NCBI RefSeq assembly: GCF_900964775.1
Contig: NC_041829.1
Coordinates: 7,914,863 to 7,978,862 of the forward strand
Direction of reading: 5' to 3'
From: Scleropages formosus
Lineage: Eukaryota > Chordata > Actinopteri > Osteoglossiformes > Osteoglossidae
DNA: 64,000 nucleotides
In this document: positions 41,740 to 53,800 of the stretch, piece after piece
Numbering within the stretch: the stretch's first letter is position 1
Layout: each line of letters starts with the position of its first letter
The notes under the pieces: generated by a model
The model's database searches: none
Seen by the model: the letters and a program-made list of their open reading frames with translations, nothing else
What the model was told of the DNA's origin: nothing
Made by a program: the position numbers and the translations under genes

Positions 41740-43296
41740 GTAGTGTCCTTTAATGTCCTAAGGACAGGTAAGAGGGTGGCACACCACATGATGGATCCTA
41801 ATTCCCTTAATTAGGAGAATGCTGAGTGTCTGACCCACCACTAAATGTGGTGGGTGCTGAAGTTGGGACTGGTAGTCTAGTCATTCCTTCTCTTGCACCA
41901 CATTCAAGAAGCCTCTTTTGGCAGTGTTATCCTTGATAGCATAGCACTCAAAATAGTTGGGTTATCAGAAGCTGCATGTAACTTATGGCTTTTTTTTTTT
42001 TTTTTTTTTTCTCCCCCCCCAAAAAAAAAAAAATGTAGCTCAGCAGTAAATGCTGAACCTGGGGATGTTAATGTAGGACTGGGATGCACCAGGCCCTATT
42101 CCTTAAGCAATGAATAAGGCTTTGACTGCCTACAGAAGGGGTGACTAATGTCAGCATTACAAAAATCATCTGATCAGAACTGAGCTTTCCTGTGAGAGGG
42201 CTCTGCACTAGCACATCCTAGACAGCCCAAGACCTTTCCAGTCTAAAGAATTTAAAGGCAAAATCCAGCTTCTGTGACAAGTTTAAAAAAACCATTTTTG
42301 TACGGTCCGCTTTCAGCCGGGCTCCTGGTACCTAATTGCCCTTAAAGATTAATTTTAATGTCTGTCGAGTTGGGCAATTGAAACGAGTGGCGCTGTAGCG
42401 GTTTGTGCTCTACTGCCCTCCCGTGGCAGTGGTGTCGTACTGCAGCCACGTGTCGGCACGACTAAGTAGCGCTTTAGGTGTGAGTGCAAGTGGGATGGAG
42501 CAAAACGGAAAATACAGGTAATTTAGTTTTAAATAACTAGTTCTATCACTTACAGCTGGCTGTGGCTTTAAGATACTTGTGATCACCCAGCAGGCACTTT
42601 GGGCCGTTCTCACAGGTTGGCTGTAGGTGTTATATAAGTGACAAATTCCCATAATTTAAGGGCCTTCAATTTACACCAGAAACTAAAACAGCAGGACAGA
42701 CAATTTTAAAATCAAATCTGAGAATTATTGCACAGTACTCACTTATTTGCTTTTAAATGCAGTACCTCACAGCATTAAAGGAAGAGTCGAATCCAGCCAC
42801 AAATCTTGTGAGGGGGAAAAAGACATGATCTTGCCTTTTCTCCACCCTATGAATGTCTTATGTAGAGTTTGCTGGAAGTTGCTTTGGAGAAAAGCATTTG
42901 CTAAATAAATGTAAATATATCTCTCTACCAATTCAGCCTTTGTATAATAAAGTTTTTAAAAAGTGACAGTTGACAATGTAAAAAATATTAAACCATTCAC
43001 ATATAGATATACCACCCATTAATATAAACTGACATTGTTTCATTTAATCCTTGCTTGTTTCCCCTCTTGTCTTTGCAAAAGGCTGCTTTCAGGTCTTTAC
43101 ACAGTGATCAAATATTTGAAAATGTCAAATGTAACATTTTCCAAAGGATACTATGAAAATTTCAGTAATACCTTTTTGGTGATGCCCATACACCCTTTGT
43201 GCCAGTGTAAGAAAAGGTGACAACACTTTCATTGAAAACAGCTGTTAAGGTGAGGTATTTCAGACCTTTGAAACTACAAAAGTAACAGTTAATCGT
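41740..43296. other. Intergenic region with T/A runs and a SINE tail
   Basis: No supportable gene. It holds a T-C-A homopolymer block at 41990-42033 and a family B SINE remnant at 42755-42915 (gctttggagaaaagcatttg). The remaining sequence is unremarkable and AT-rich. Confidence 0.6.
42755..42915 (+). mobile_element. Family B SINE, 5'-degraded
   Basis: Ends gctttggagaaaagcatttg, ctaaataaatgtaaat, the typical tail of the family. Upstream gagtcgaatccagccacaaa may be the remnant B box. Confidence 0.55.
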
Positions 43297-43302
43297 TTTA
43301 TT
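43297..43302 (-). terminator. Poly(A) signal of the coiled-coil gene
   Basis: TTTATT on the + strand is AATAAA on the - strand, 605 bases after the stop codon of the coiled-coil protein. Confidence 0.55.
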
Positions 43303-43906
43303 GTTCTGCTGACACCACAGATGGACATTTTACAAACTAAATCAGTGACACCTTTTCTTGAAGGCACAGCAGCGAGAGCCACTCCGGAAATCTGACTTGG
43401 CAACTGGGCCGCATCCTTAACCGCAGCGCTACAGGGTACCTGGGAGTGGGTGTCAGCAGGTAGGCCTGCTCAGCTCAGTTCTTTCCTGGCTTCTTCACAC
43501 CACTCACACGTCCACTGAAGTGCTGTGAGGTTCCGGCCCAAGCGGCGCGGTGCTGCATAGCTGGTAAGAAGCTCTCGCTCCTGGTCACCCATTTACTGGC
43601 GCGTCCACGCTCACAGGGACACCTTGTGGGAGCAGCACACACCTTTGGACCCTGGGAGTGAAGAACAGGCCAGCAATTAATTAGTGAAAGAAAGGAGGGG
43701 GGGAAATCTTCAGTTCATCAAGGACGTCACGTATTAAATCAGACGCCTTGGCAGAGAGTTTAGTGTAATTATTATAGCTGATCATGTGTGGTTTTTTGGG
43801 AGGCCGATTGGCACATGTGGTGCAGGCTGTTTACATGAGTTTCCTTTTGTAACTCAAACTGCTCCCTGTGTGTGTGTGTAAAAACATGCTGGTGGTAGCC
43901 CTGCCT

Positions 43907-45448
43907 TTACATCGCGTTGTCATCGATTAGCTCCAGACAAGTGGTGGGGGGGGGGGGGGCAGCTGCTATGTCCACATGTTCCAAAGCGGAAGAAAGACCG
44001 ACCTCCCGCCGTTCCTGGAAGCGTGTCGACAAGTCCACTGGGCGGCTGCTACAGAGGCTCAGCGTCATGCTTCCGATGGTGGTGGCGCTGGCCTGGTGGC
44101 TGCTGGTGCCTACAAAGAGTCCAGTTGGGATGGAGATTTTGGACGCAGCGCAGCAGCTCAGGCCGAGCAATGGAGGGGCGGAAGGGCCCGCGCCCCTCGG
44201 AGGCAGTCTCTTTCTCATGATGAAGGCAAACTGCTTCTTCTCCTCATTGAGCTGCCGAAGGCGGGCCAGCTTCTGCTGCTCGAGTCTCTTCAGCGTCTTT
44301 GGGGAGAGACGGAGGTGCGAAGGTCAAGGGGACGCTGCCGATTTGGACAGACCACACTGAGAACTGGGGTACCGCAAAGAACAAAGAGCGAAGCTGTATG
44401 GGACAAAGCGAAGGGAGTCACCACTGGGTGTCCCGTGATGGACGACCGCTTGCGCTGCCTGTCACTTGCTGTCCTTTTAGCTTGTCGCGATTTGCCGTTT
44501 GACTCGGGCTGTGCCGGACAAAGGAGGCTGCGCGGACAAAGAAAGACCTCTTCATCCTCCTTTGTGATTTTACAGCGCCTCGTCGCGTCACCGTCTCCAG
44601 GGTTCTGGGAACAAGCGAATTCCTGACCTCCCAAGTTGAGTTTCCACACAACATCACACAAGGCTTGACTTGTGGTCCCTCTGGGAGACTCAAGGCCTTG
44701 CTAGTCTCAATTTGTAACGTGCCGGAAACCGTAAAAGAATCAGTCACCCTCAGTGTCCAGTGCAAATACTGCTGTCAGAGCAGCCAAACTGCCCGCCCGG
44801 CTATTGCGAGTCACACAGAACAGCGCAGTTCCAGCGTTGAGCGCATGCGCCGCGCGATTTTGGCGGCATTTTAATGAGCGCAGTGCAAACACGTGTGTTT
44901 AAAGGCGGCCTATTTGATCTGAGGGGTTTAATGAATAGTGTTACTAAGAGACCGTCCGGCCGCCCAAACCCTCCCCAGTTACACTTAGTCAAGGGCTGGT
45001 TAATGATCGGCTTTTCCCGGAAAGGAGTTTTTTTTAAATTTATTTTATTTTAAATTATTAAAACTCCTCGAAATTCGTGTTTTAAAAAAAACGGATGCAA
45101 ATTTAACATTCCACAGCCAAGCCCAAGACATGTTTTTTTTTTCTTTTTGGTAAGTTACAAACGCGCATTAAGTTATCTTCAGTAGTATTTTTAAAACAGA
45201 GTCGGGTTCAATGTAAAAGATGAGCCGAGAGCCGGGTGGGTTCCGTTCACGTCCCGTCGAGTCCCGCGCCGCGCGTCCTGCTCACGTGCTCAGGTGGTCG
45301 CGCTCCTTACCTTCACGAGCTGCTTCTGGTCCCTGATGAAGTCGTTGTTCACTTTTTGGGAAGCGCTCATCAGATCGGGGGCGCAGAGCGAGTAAATCGG
45401 GTCGTTTCTGTACAGCAGCAGCAAGGAGACAGTGGGATTGGCGTCCAT
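43907..45448 (-). CDS. Small coiled-coil protein, not recognised
   Basis: Two coding exons, 45448-45311 and 44296-43907, join at a codon boundary (AAG|gtaagg ... caaag|ACG) and give 175 residues. A likely acceptor (tgcccacag) just upstream of the ATG suggests a separate non-coding first exon. Residues 1-46 begin MDANPTVSLLLLYRNDPIYS and end IRDQKQLVK. Residues 47-80 (TLKRLEQQKLARLRQLNEEK) are strongly helical with coiled-coil character. The remainder is Ser/Ala/Pro-rich, less constrained-looking, and ends CLELIDDNAM. A run of 14 C on the coding strand encodes four prolines in a row. The N-terminal half looks like a conserved domain, but I cannot name the family. The C-terminal half could be annotation-sensitive because of the homopolymer. 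No signal peptide or membrane span is clear. Confidence 0.65.
43946..43959. repeat. G14/C14 homopolymer inside coding sequence
   Basis: Fourteen consecutive G on the + strand, within the second exon of the coiled-coil gene. A length change of one base would alter the last 15 residues. Confidence 0.85.
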
Positions 45449-45742
45449 GTGCGCTGTGGGCAGCGAAGGAGATGAACAAGGATGAAGGTGAAGGATGAGG
45501 AATCGGCGCCCTTCTGTATTCTACGTTCCTCAGTCCTGTACCCAACAACACCCCCTCCCCACGCCCACGAAGGGACACGCACCGACGTGTGGCGCCTCCT
45601 GCTGAACGGCTTCGGCACGCAGCGCGGACGCCGAGTACTGTACTGTACTTTACTCTACTGTAACTGTAAGTGTAGAGTCCCAGGACACCACAGTCCTTTA
45701 TCACTCACATGTCCAACTCCACATCCAGAACCCGGGATCAGC

Positions 45743-45905
45743 TGGTGCCGTAGCGGTTGCATCTGCCGCCCTTGGACCCGGGTTCGAATCGCAGCTCCTG
45801 CTGTGGCGCCCTTGACCTGGGTACTTACTCACCCTGAAGTGACGCGGTAAAAATTACCCTGCCATCTGAGTGTAAGTCACTGCGAGTTACTCAGTTCCTC
45901 TGGAG
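45743..45905 (+). mobile_element. tRNA-derived SINE, family B
   Basis: The head has gctggtgccgtagcggttgc, cccttggacccgggttcgaa with a good B box. The body has gcgcccttgacctgggtact and ggtaaaaattaccctgccat. The tail is shortened (tctggagcaaaatggga). Confidence 0.75.
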
Positions 45906-45993
45906 CAAAATGGGAGCACTTGATTTCCTACAGAAAAGATGTGCTTTTCTGGGGAAGAAGGAAAAGCGAAGCGCAGGTTTGTATTGCTGTACA

Positions 45994-47833
45994 TTTATTG
46001 TTTAAGGGATTTAGTGGCATCCTGAAAAAGTTGCTTCCTGTTAAGAGTCACTGATATGTACAATAAATGTCTGTAGCTCCAAATTCCCTGTCCCACAATG
46101 CTAAAGTGCAGTTCACCTTGCTTTGAGCTTTTATACACAACTGTTACAGTTCCAGAAATGATCAGACACCCCCCAGAAAGCACTTTGAATTGGGGAGGAT
46201 ATTGATCATGGCTGCAATATTCATTTCCATTTCATGTTACCTGTTTGGCCCCTGAAATACAAAAACCAACATTCTATATTTCAGTGGACAAACTTCCCCC
46301 TCCCCAGTAACTTTGTCCCATCAGACCGCTCCTTGTATGTAAAACATTTTAAAGCAATTGATACATCACAATGCCATCCATCTAAATTTTAAATTGCACA
46401 CAATGTATACAGTACATAACATGTATACAGACAACTGTAAAAGGGACATGTACAAATTAATTTTCAGAAATTTTCCACAACTGTTGAATCTGAAATTAGT
46501 CTAATACATAAAGAACTAATTTTTAGTCAGTTTAGAGGTTAGTGCAAAGAAAAAAAACCCAATCCATCTCACTGCTTTGATACAAATCCCACTGACAAAG
46601 TTATGTGGGAGAAACACTTTTTCCAAAGTGCTCAAGTACTGCTGCATCTGTTTTTCAACCTTTGTGTTAGTGTAGAGGGAAAAAAGCAATAGTGACATTC
46701 AAAAAGAGATTTACTCTTATTTACACTCAGCACAGGACTTATTCAAGTGCCAACCTCCAGGTGTCACTTGGTGGATACGCTCAGGTACACTTGTGTTTCT
46801 CTGCTCCTATTTGGTTTGGATTTAAAAATGAGCGAGTGGTCAGGCCGGTCTTTACACGCAGAACGCCTGCCAGACTTCGCTTTGCGACACACAGCTTTGT
46901 GCGAGACCCAGACAGGGGCCATCGTGAGGCCACACAGGATGGAAACACTGATCTTGAGGGAGGGAAAAGAAAAATGGACTTTCTGACACAGTGGCAGGAA
47001 CAATGACTGCACCCTTGCTCCGAAATACAGTATAATAAATGGATATTTTAATTCTTGAAAGGACACCAGCCTTTTAATTCGCTGTATTGAAACAAGGGTC
47101 CACGGATACTGCAGGTTTCGTAGGGAATGCTGTGGTGTACAAGTCGGTGACGTATGCAAAAAATATTGGCCATAAAAACACGCTCTACTCAGCTGTGACA
47201 GAACTTCAGCCGCAAGAGGGCTGGAGCTCTGACTGTGCCGGAGGGACACCGCAGTTAGTGACAAAAACAGCCGACAGACAGCAGCGCGCACAGAGACTCG
47301 GCTCTGCAATCCGCAAAGCAAAGGAACCGAGCCGCCGGGAAGAGCGGCGCACGCTCCCTCAGCAAGATATGCAGCTCATGCAAATCTGTTATCTGCGTAA
47401 TGATATAAGAACAGGAGATAATAGAAGGTTGTCTGCATTTTACCAGTTATCAGTGTTATAAGACTGGTTTCACCAGGCATGATGACACCCCCTGAAAAAA
47501 GCTTCATGTATCACTTCACCTTCATATTTTAGCATGATGTAGGGTTTCAGCACTGAATTACTCTATATAATAAAACATTGTTCTAAAACATTTTTGAAAA
47601 CCGTCTGAATATAGAAGCTGGTATAAAATACTGGATTTATAGAAAAAATATCAGGGAAACAACTGAATCTGCAGGTCATTTGACATCTTTTGCTAGAATT
47701 GTTTTCCTTCTTCGGGGTGGGGGGTGGGGGTGTCACTTTGCCCTTGCTCCCTGTGAATGCCGAAAGGGAGAAGCTCAAGTTCTGGAAGGAGGAGCTCCAG
47801 AAGGAGGTTTCGCACAGGTCCTTGCTGCTCATG
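45994..47833 (-). other. appl1: Probable appl1 3' UTR
   Basis: From the appl1 stop down to an AATAAA (45999-45994 on the - strand) the sequence has no supportable open frame and is mostly AT-rich, as expected of a long 3' UTR of about 1.84 kb. A more GC-rich patch at 47150-47360 contains no recognisable coding motif. Confidence 0.5.
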
Positions 47834-50800
47834 TCAGGCTTCCGACTCTCCCTTCTTCCGACTGTCCTCTCCCGTGTCGCTGTCCTCAGACTGGCTGTTG
47901 CTGAGCACCATGAACTGCTTGTCGGAGGCAGTGGCGGCGGCGTTGGGTCGGCTAGAGGCTGCTATCAAGCGGCTCTGTTCCTCCAGGTCCTGAAGGATTC
48001 AGAGATTACTTTTTCAATTGTAGTTCCTAGCCATGATTGCAAAGAATTTCATGATACTTGTACACAGTACTTGTACCTATGACAAACTTGAAACTTGAAG
48101 TGAAATACTTAATAAGGGGAGATGGGGGTAACAGTGAGAAGGCACAATCTCCCAGTCAGCACACATTTCCACAGCACTATTCACAGCAGTAGTTCTCCTT
48201 CTCCTGAGATACCTTCTCGATCTGCTTCTGCTTGCTCAGCTCCTCTTGTTGCTTCTCCTTGGCTTTGACCAGCTCCCTCTGCCTCTCGGAGGCCTTGCGC
48301 CCCTGGGAGAGAAGCAGGCAACGCAATCACCAGTGACTGGACCGTGCAAACATCTTGCTGCATATTTAACTGCTCAAACCACAAAGGTGGTTATGAACAT
48401 TTGGGGGAAAATTATATTTCTCTATATAATTTTAAATGGCACAAAAGGGAGAAGTGCAGCTGCTAAGTTTGCATTTTTAAGCAAGCATCTATGAAACCAA
48501 GAAGGAGGAAAGCAGAGTGAAAAAAAGAGTCATGAACATACTGAGCTGAGCTTTCCTCACCATCTCTGAGTGGAAGGCAATCTGCTTTGCCAAACCAACG
48601 CTGTCACATATCTGCAAAAAAAGGAAAATATAAAAGTAAACCTTTTGACACAGAGATGAGACTTCTGGGCTAGAAACAGGCACAACGGACCTAGACAAGA
48701 GGCCCAAAATCTAAGTTTTTGCATTTTCAGTTTTGTCCCAAATGTGGTGGAATGATCATCTTCTGTCCCTCAGAGCTGCTGAATCCCTCCCAGCATTCAA
48801 GAAGGGTCTCAAAACTGATCTTTTTCAGACCCACTTCTCTCCAGCTCTCCTAACTGCTCTTTAAACCTGCATCACTCCATTTGTCACCATCACCACTGCA
48901 TTTACATTTATTCATTTAGCGGATGCTTTTCTCCAAAGCAACGTACATCTCACAGAAAAATACAATGAGTGCATCACATCAACAGAGAGACTTTGATGCA
49001 GACACGTGATTCTAAGTACAGTTAATTGTTACATTTTACGATATGACTCAATGTATACAAGCAGCTGCATAATGGTTTATATTCCATCATTTCCCATCAG
49101 GCTCTACTCTAAAGGCATCTAGTCGCACAATGTGTGCCAGCAAAATGGTGGTATTAAACTGACTGCTTCACATGTCTATGTCTAAAGCTCTTTGTTGTTT
49201 AACGTACTTTTGTTTACTCCAAGCTGTGCATCGCCTTGGAGGAAAGCGTCTGCTAAATAAACAAACGTAAAAGATTACCTTTGCTTTCATGTAGAAGTGT
49301 ACGTGACCTTGCAAAGCTTAACGTCTTTAAGATGAACAATCAAGGAAACTGCACAACTGTCTAGCTAGCAGGGGCTGGTTTGGTGGAACTCCACTGCGGT
49401 GCATGGGAGGGCTGATCATACCTTCTCCCCATCATTGTTGGACTCAAAGATGTAACAGATGGAGCCAAGCTGGCCCTCGGCCCGACCGCCACCGCCCATC
49501 TGTAGGACGAAGCCGAAGAGGCGCTTGTTCTCCTGGTGAGAAGCGCAGAGTACCACGCTAGAGAGGGGAAACTGAGGGGAGAGCGAGAGGTAGAGAAAAT
49601 GAATCTGAATACAAATATTGTAAAGGCTGATTCTGCTAGGTGAGTAAGTTTTAAGCTACTTATTATAAAAGTTACTGTGTGGCAGTAGTAGAGGGTATAA
49701 TGCACTCATATTTTTTGCTTTGGAAAAAAGCATCTGCTAAGGGAATAAATGTATAACCTACCCTATGTCTAGCTGCTACTTTATTATTTGTTTACATTGT
49801 GGACTTTATCACTAAGTGAAGTACAGCAACACAGTATATGAAAGACTTGTTACACTTACTTCAGAGCAGCTGTACTTTAACCTGTTAACTGCAGTTACAC
49901 TTTCTACCATAAAATTTTTTTGTGATTATATTCTTATTAAATTACTCCCTTAATTAAAAGAACACAAAACAATGATTCAGATTCAAAGGAACAAAGTAGC
50001 AGGAAGAAAATATGTAACAAGTCCTTTTCAGTGATGATGGAACAGCATATTGGAATGAAATGAGACAGGAGATTATTTGACACTTGTCGCCCGATAGGAT
50101 AGTGAGGCTTACCCTGAGCCGTGTGACCTGGGTCTGGGGGTCAATAAGTCTGAGGAAAGAAAACAGACAGGAATTCACTTCTGTTGTGACCCTTCAAACA
50201 TACCTGTCACATATTTTCACTTTTTTTTTTTACCTGTACATATGGCCAATGCAATTAGTTTAATGCATATATCTACTAACACTGATATTACATTAACAAA
50301 TGGTAAAGTCTACCAGCACTTTAAATACCACAGGTAGCCAAATGTAGGAAATGGCATCTCACTTAAGGCAGTCGCAGGTGACCAGGAGGTGGGACTCTGT
50401 CATGCGGAAAATGTTGTGGATGGCACGAGCGGCCAGGATTTGGCGCATTGTCTCATAGATGACGTCCGAGCTGTCTGTGGCCCGCACCTCCATGGAGCCC
50501 AGGAAGCGCACGATGTACAGCTGGTGCAGGATGGAGTCTGGGGAAGGGATGGGACTGAGGTCATATCTGAAAGTCTAAAGTCCTGAAGAGGTAGTAGTAA
50601 AACTGGAAAAAATGCTATTACAATACTGTCCAAACAGTACCATTGCCTACAGATAACAAAAGTGAGGTTCAACAAAAACTGGTGTGGCTGGTGATGCTTT
50701 TATATGCATATAAAATATGTATATTGCTTTAGGACACTGCTTCCAGGGCAGATTCGCACTGGGGTTCTGTGTAGAACAGCATACCTTTAATGTCCATATG

Positions 50801-53800
50801 AGGGAGGGCATGGACTATAATGTGCACTCCGGAGACTGATGAGGGACACTAGTTGAGGGAAGAAGCTATGGCACCACAAAGCCCTGACCAACACGGGGCA
50901 TAGAGGAGTCTCATACCTGAACCATCTTCCGACTGACTGTCTCCAGATTCCCCAAAAGGGTTTGTCCTTCTTTCAGGAAACACAGAGGGGAGAGTGGGAT
51001 TCAAAGTCACAGGTGCGAACGTAGCATGAATAAGAAGAGAGACTAATCTGGCTATCTAAGTCAAAGCCAGTAACTTATAAACAAACATGAGGAAAACACT
51101 ACATGCTACCTATAACCTTCTCTGGAGCTTATGAAACAAAGCGTGTGTCCTGTCCAGAAGGAGCTTTGTGCGTGTCAGGAAATGTGCTCCAGTGTATAAC
51201 GAACCAGACCTGCCCCCCTGCCCAGTGGTTTTGGCCTGGCTGCCTGTCTCCTCGCTGACAGGTGAGATGATGTCAAACTGGATGGGTGTGTTGGAGGCCA
51301 CCAGCGAGTCCAGAGACAGGGACGAGAGTGAGGAGAGGGCTGGAGAATCAGAGCCCTGGCTGCTGGTCCGAGATGTCTTGGGACGGCCTTGCCTGGAGGC
51401 AACAACAGACACACAGGAATCAGACAAGGACTTCTGGGAATCATTCAGTTTACACTGGTACCATAGAAACTCTTATAATTTTACTGGTATTTGAACCGAC
51501 AGCCTTAAGTCACAAGCCCAGGTCCTCGTCCTTTTTGATGGTGTCACCTGCGGCCTCATTAGCCTAGCTTCTGAGAGGTAGCGTACATTGAAACGGAGCT
51601 CTATGGTGGCCTACAGCGCCCTGCGGTGCCACACTGCACACTCACACGCCTGGCCGTAGGCTCTCGTGCCTTTGCTGGAAGGAGGGTGAGGGCGTCACCG
51701 CCTCGAGAGCAGATTGGTTCACCCGCGCGGCAATTTCCTGCCAACGAGACAATACTTCAGAATCGCAACAAATCTGGGAACGGCACCGAACCAAGAGGGT
51801 GGAGCATCTTTCTGAGAGGTACAAATTCACAGTAAAATTCTTGCCACCAGGGGGGGGAAAAAAAAAAAAAAAAAAAAAAAAAAATGCAGCACAGCGTACT
51901 GTCCCGCTAGCCGTTTAAACACACGGTGTTCTTTGCATAGAACAGAGGATGGCAAGCCAGGCATCACATCCAACACTCACCTCAGGGTTTTCGCTGAGAT
52001 AGATACGCTTGGAAATGTTGTTAATGGTGGCGATCCACTGGAAACAGAGGGACACAACCACATACAGTCAGTAACTGGAACAAAATATAGACATACAAAG
52101 CCATAAAGGAAAGATATGTGAAGCCTTTTTAAAAAGGCTCCTGGGAAATGGTTATTGGAAAAAGGATGACCATTATGATTATGAGTGGCAGCTCCATGCA
52201 CCAGCAGGGAGCCAGCACTCAAAGTAAAATGCTAAAACTAAAAAAACAGAAGGGAAGATGTTTAAGTTGTGACGGAAAGAATAATCTGCTATATCACGAC
52301 ATTTGTGCGTATTTAGCTGTTACAGAAAAGTACTGTGTTTGAATAACGAGGTATTAAGAACCACCACACTGCACTGGAAGGTCCCAGGATTGAATCCCAA
52401 AACCCTGCTCTAGAACCCTTGATCAAGGTACTTGCCCTGAATTAACAGAGTAAAAATTACCCAGCTATATCAATGGGTAAATCAGTGCAAGCAGCTTAAC
52501 ACTAAGTAACTTTGGAGAAAAGCATGAGCTAAATAAACAAATGTAAATGTATTATTGACAAGAAGCTGGAAATGGAACAGGAAACTATAGATGAAACACA
52601 ACCGAAAGTGCCAAACAAGTCTAAAGCACTGAAAGATATATTCTCAGCAAGCTATTCTGAAAATAATCTATTTACCGGTGCTCAAATTCAGCATTTAAGT
52701 TTTCGTCTACACTGGACAATCCCGGTGTAAGAGATTAGCGTATTTACCTGCACATAGTGAAAATGTGCTTACAAAATAAAATTCAGTATTTAGTCCCATT
52801 TTCATCCTTATCTACCCAGTCCTGCAGGGCTTTTGCACAAGACAAGGTTTTTTCCTCGTAGTCAAGGGATCTAAAAGCTAACACAGTCATTAGGCCATAA
52901 AAGACGGGCAAACAGGCGTTCAGACCACAGAAACAAATAGTCATAAACCGTCTCCCGCCCTCTCACCTCCTCACAGTCCTTCCTGCTGTCGGCTTGCAGA
53001 ATGGCCACCCTGGAAGAGAGAGAGAGCGTTTCAGATAGCCCTGGTCCCTGGAGGAACGAAAGAAGGAATTGCCAGGCTGGCACCATCCAGGCTTTCTCAT
53101 ATGACCATGTTAGAGGGCTGCTACTGGACACTCTTGTCTGGCCACACCACGGAACCAACTGCAGTGCCATTTTTCTTAGAGATTAAATTTACTTAAACTC
53201 TCAGTTCATTATGCCATTAAGATATTGTGATTTTAAAAGTCATTCTAGACCACTGTCACACCGTATCAATGACGTAAAAAATGGTCTGACTCACTTCTTG
53301 CCATCGAAGGACGTGATCTGGAAGCAGAAGCGTCGGTCCTCGCAGTCCACTGCCATCACGGAGCAGTTATCAATATCCATGACAAGACCCCCGGCCACAT
53401 CCCCCCGCGCCTGGCTCATCAGGTTCCCCCCTTGGGTGAAGAAGTACTGTCGCTCCCAGGATGATGAGACCAGACCTGTCTTGCTGGTGATGCCACATCA
53501 CACAGGTGTGCACACACACACAAACACAGACTGAGACATTACACTAGCTAAGCTCTGTGATTAAGACCCAGAAATTAACAAAGTTGTAAACAGCAAGGGT
53601 TACAACTACAGCAACAAAAGACAAAGTGGTAAAGGAAATTAAGAACTTATTAAATATTAATTACTATTAAAAACAAAATGTTCAGCCAGTCTTAGCTTAT
53701 TTTGTTTTTAATGACTAAGTATGATTTGAACATTGTCAATGCCCCATTCACTTTGGGAATCTTATTAGTTAAAAAAATATATTTTGTTCTTTAGTTCTCA

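Noticed and set aside
43917-44661. Frames of 123-216 codons on both strands overlapping the coiled-coil gene
   Set aside because: They are antisense to, or upstream intronic to, the phase-supported second exon; no motif favours them.
46692-47461. Possible extra gene in the appl1 3' UTR region (frames of 104-185 codons)
   Set aside because: No splice chain, no start context and no domain; frames overlap on both strands, and the region fits a long 3' UTR.
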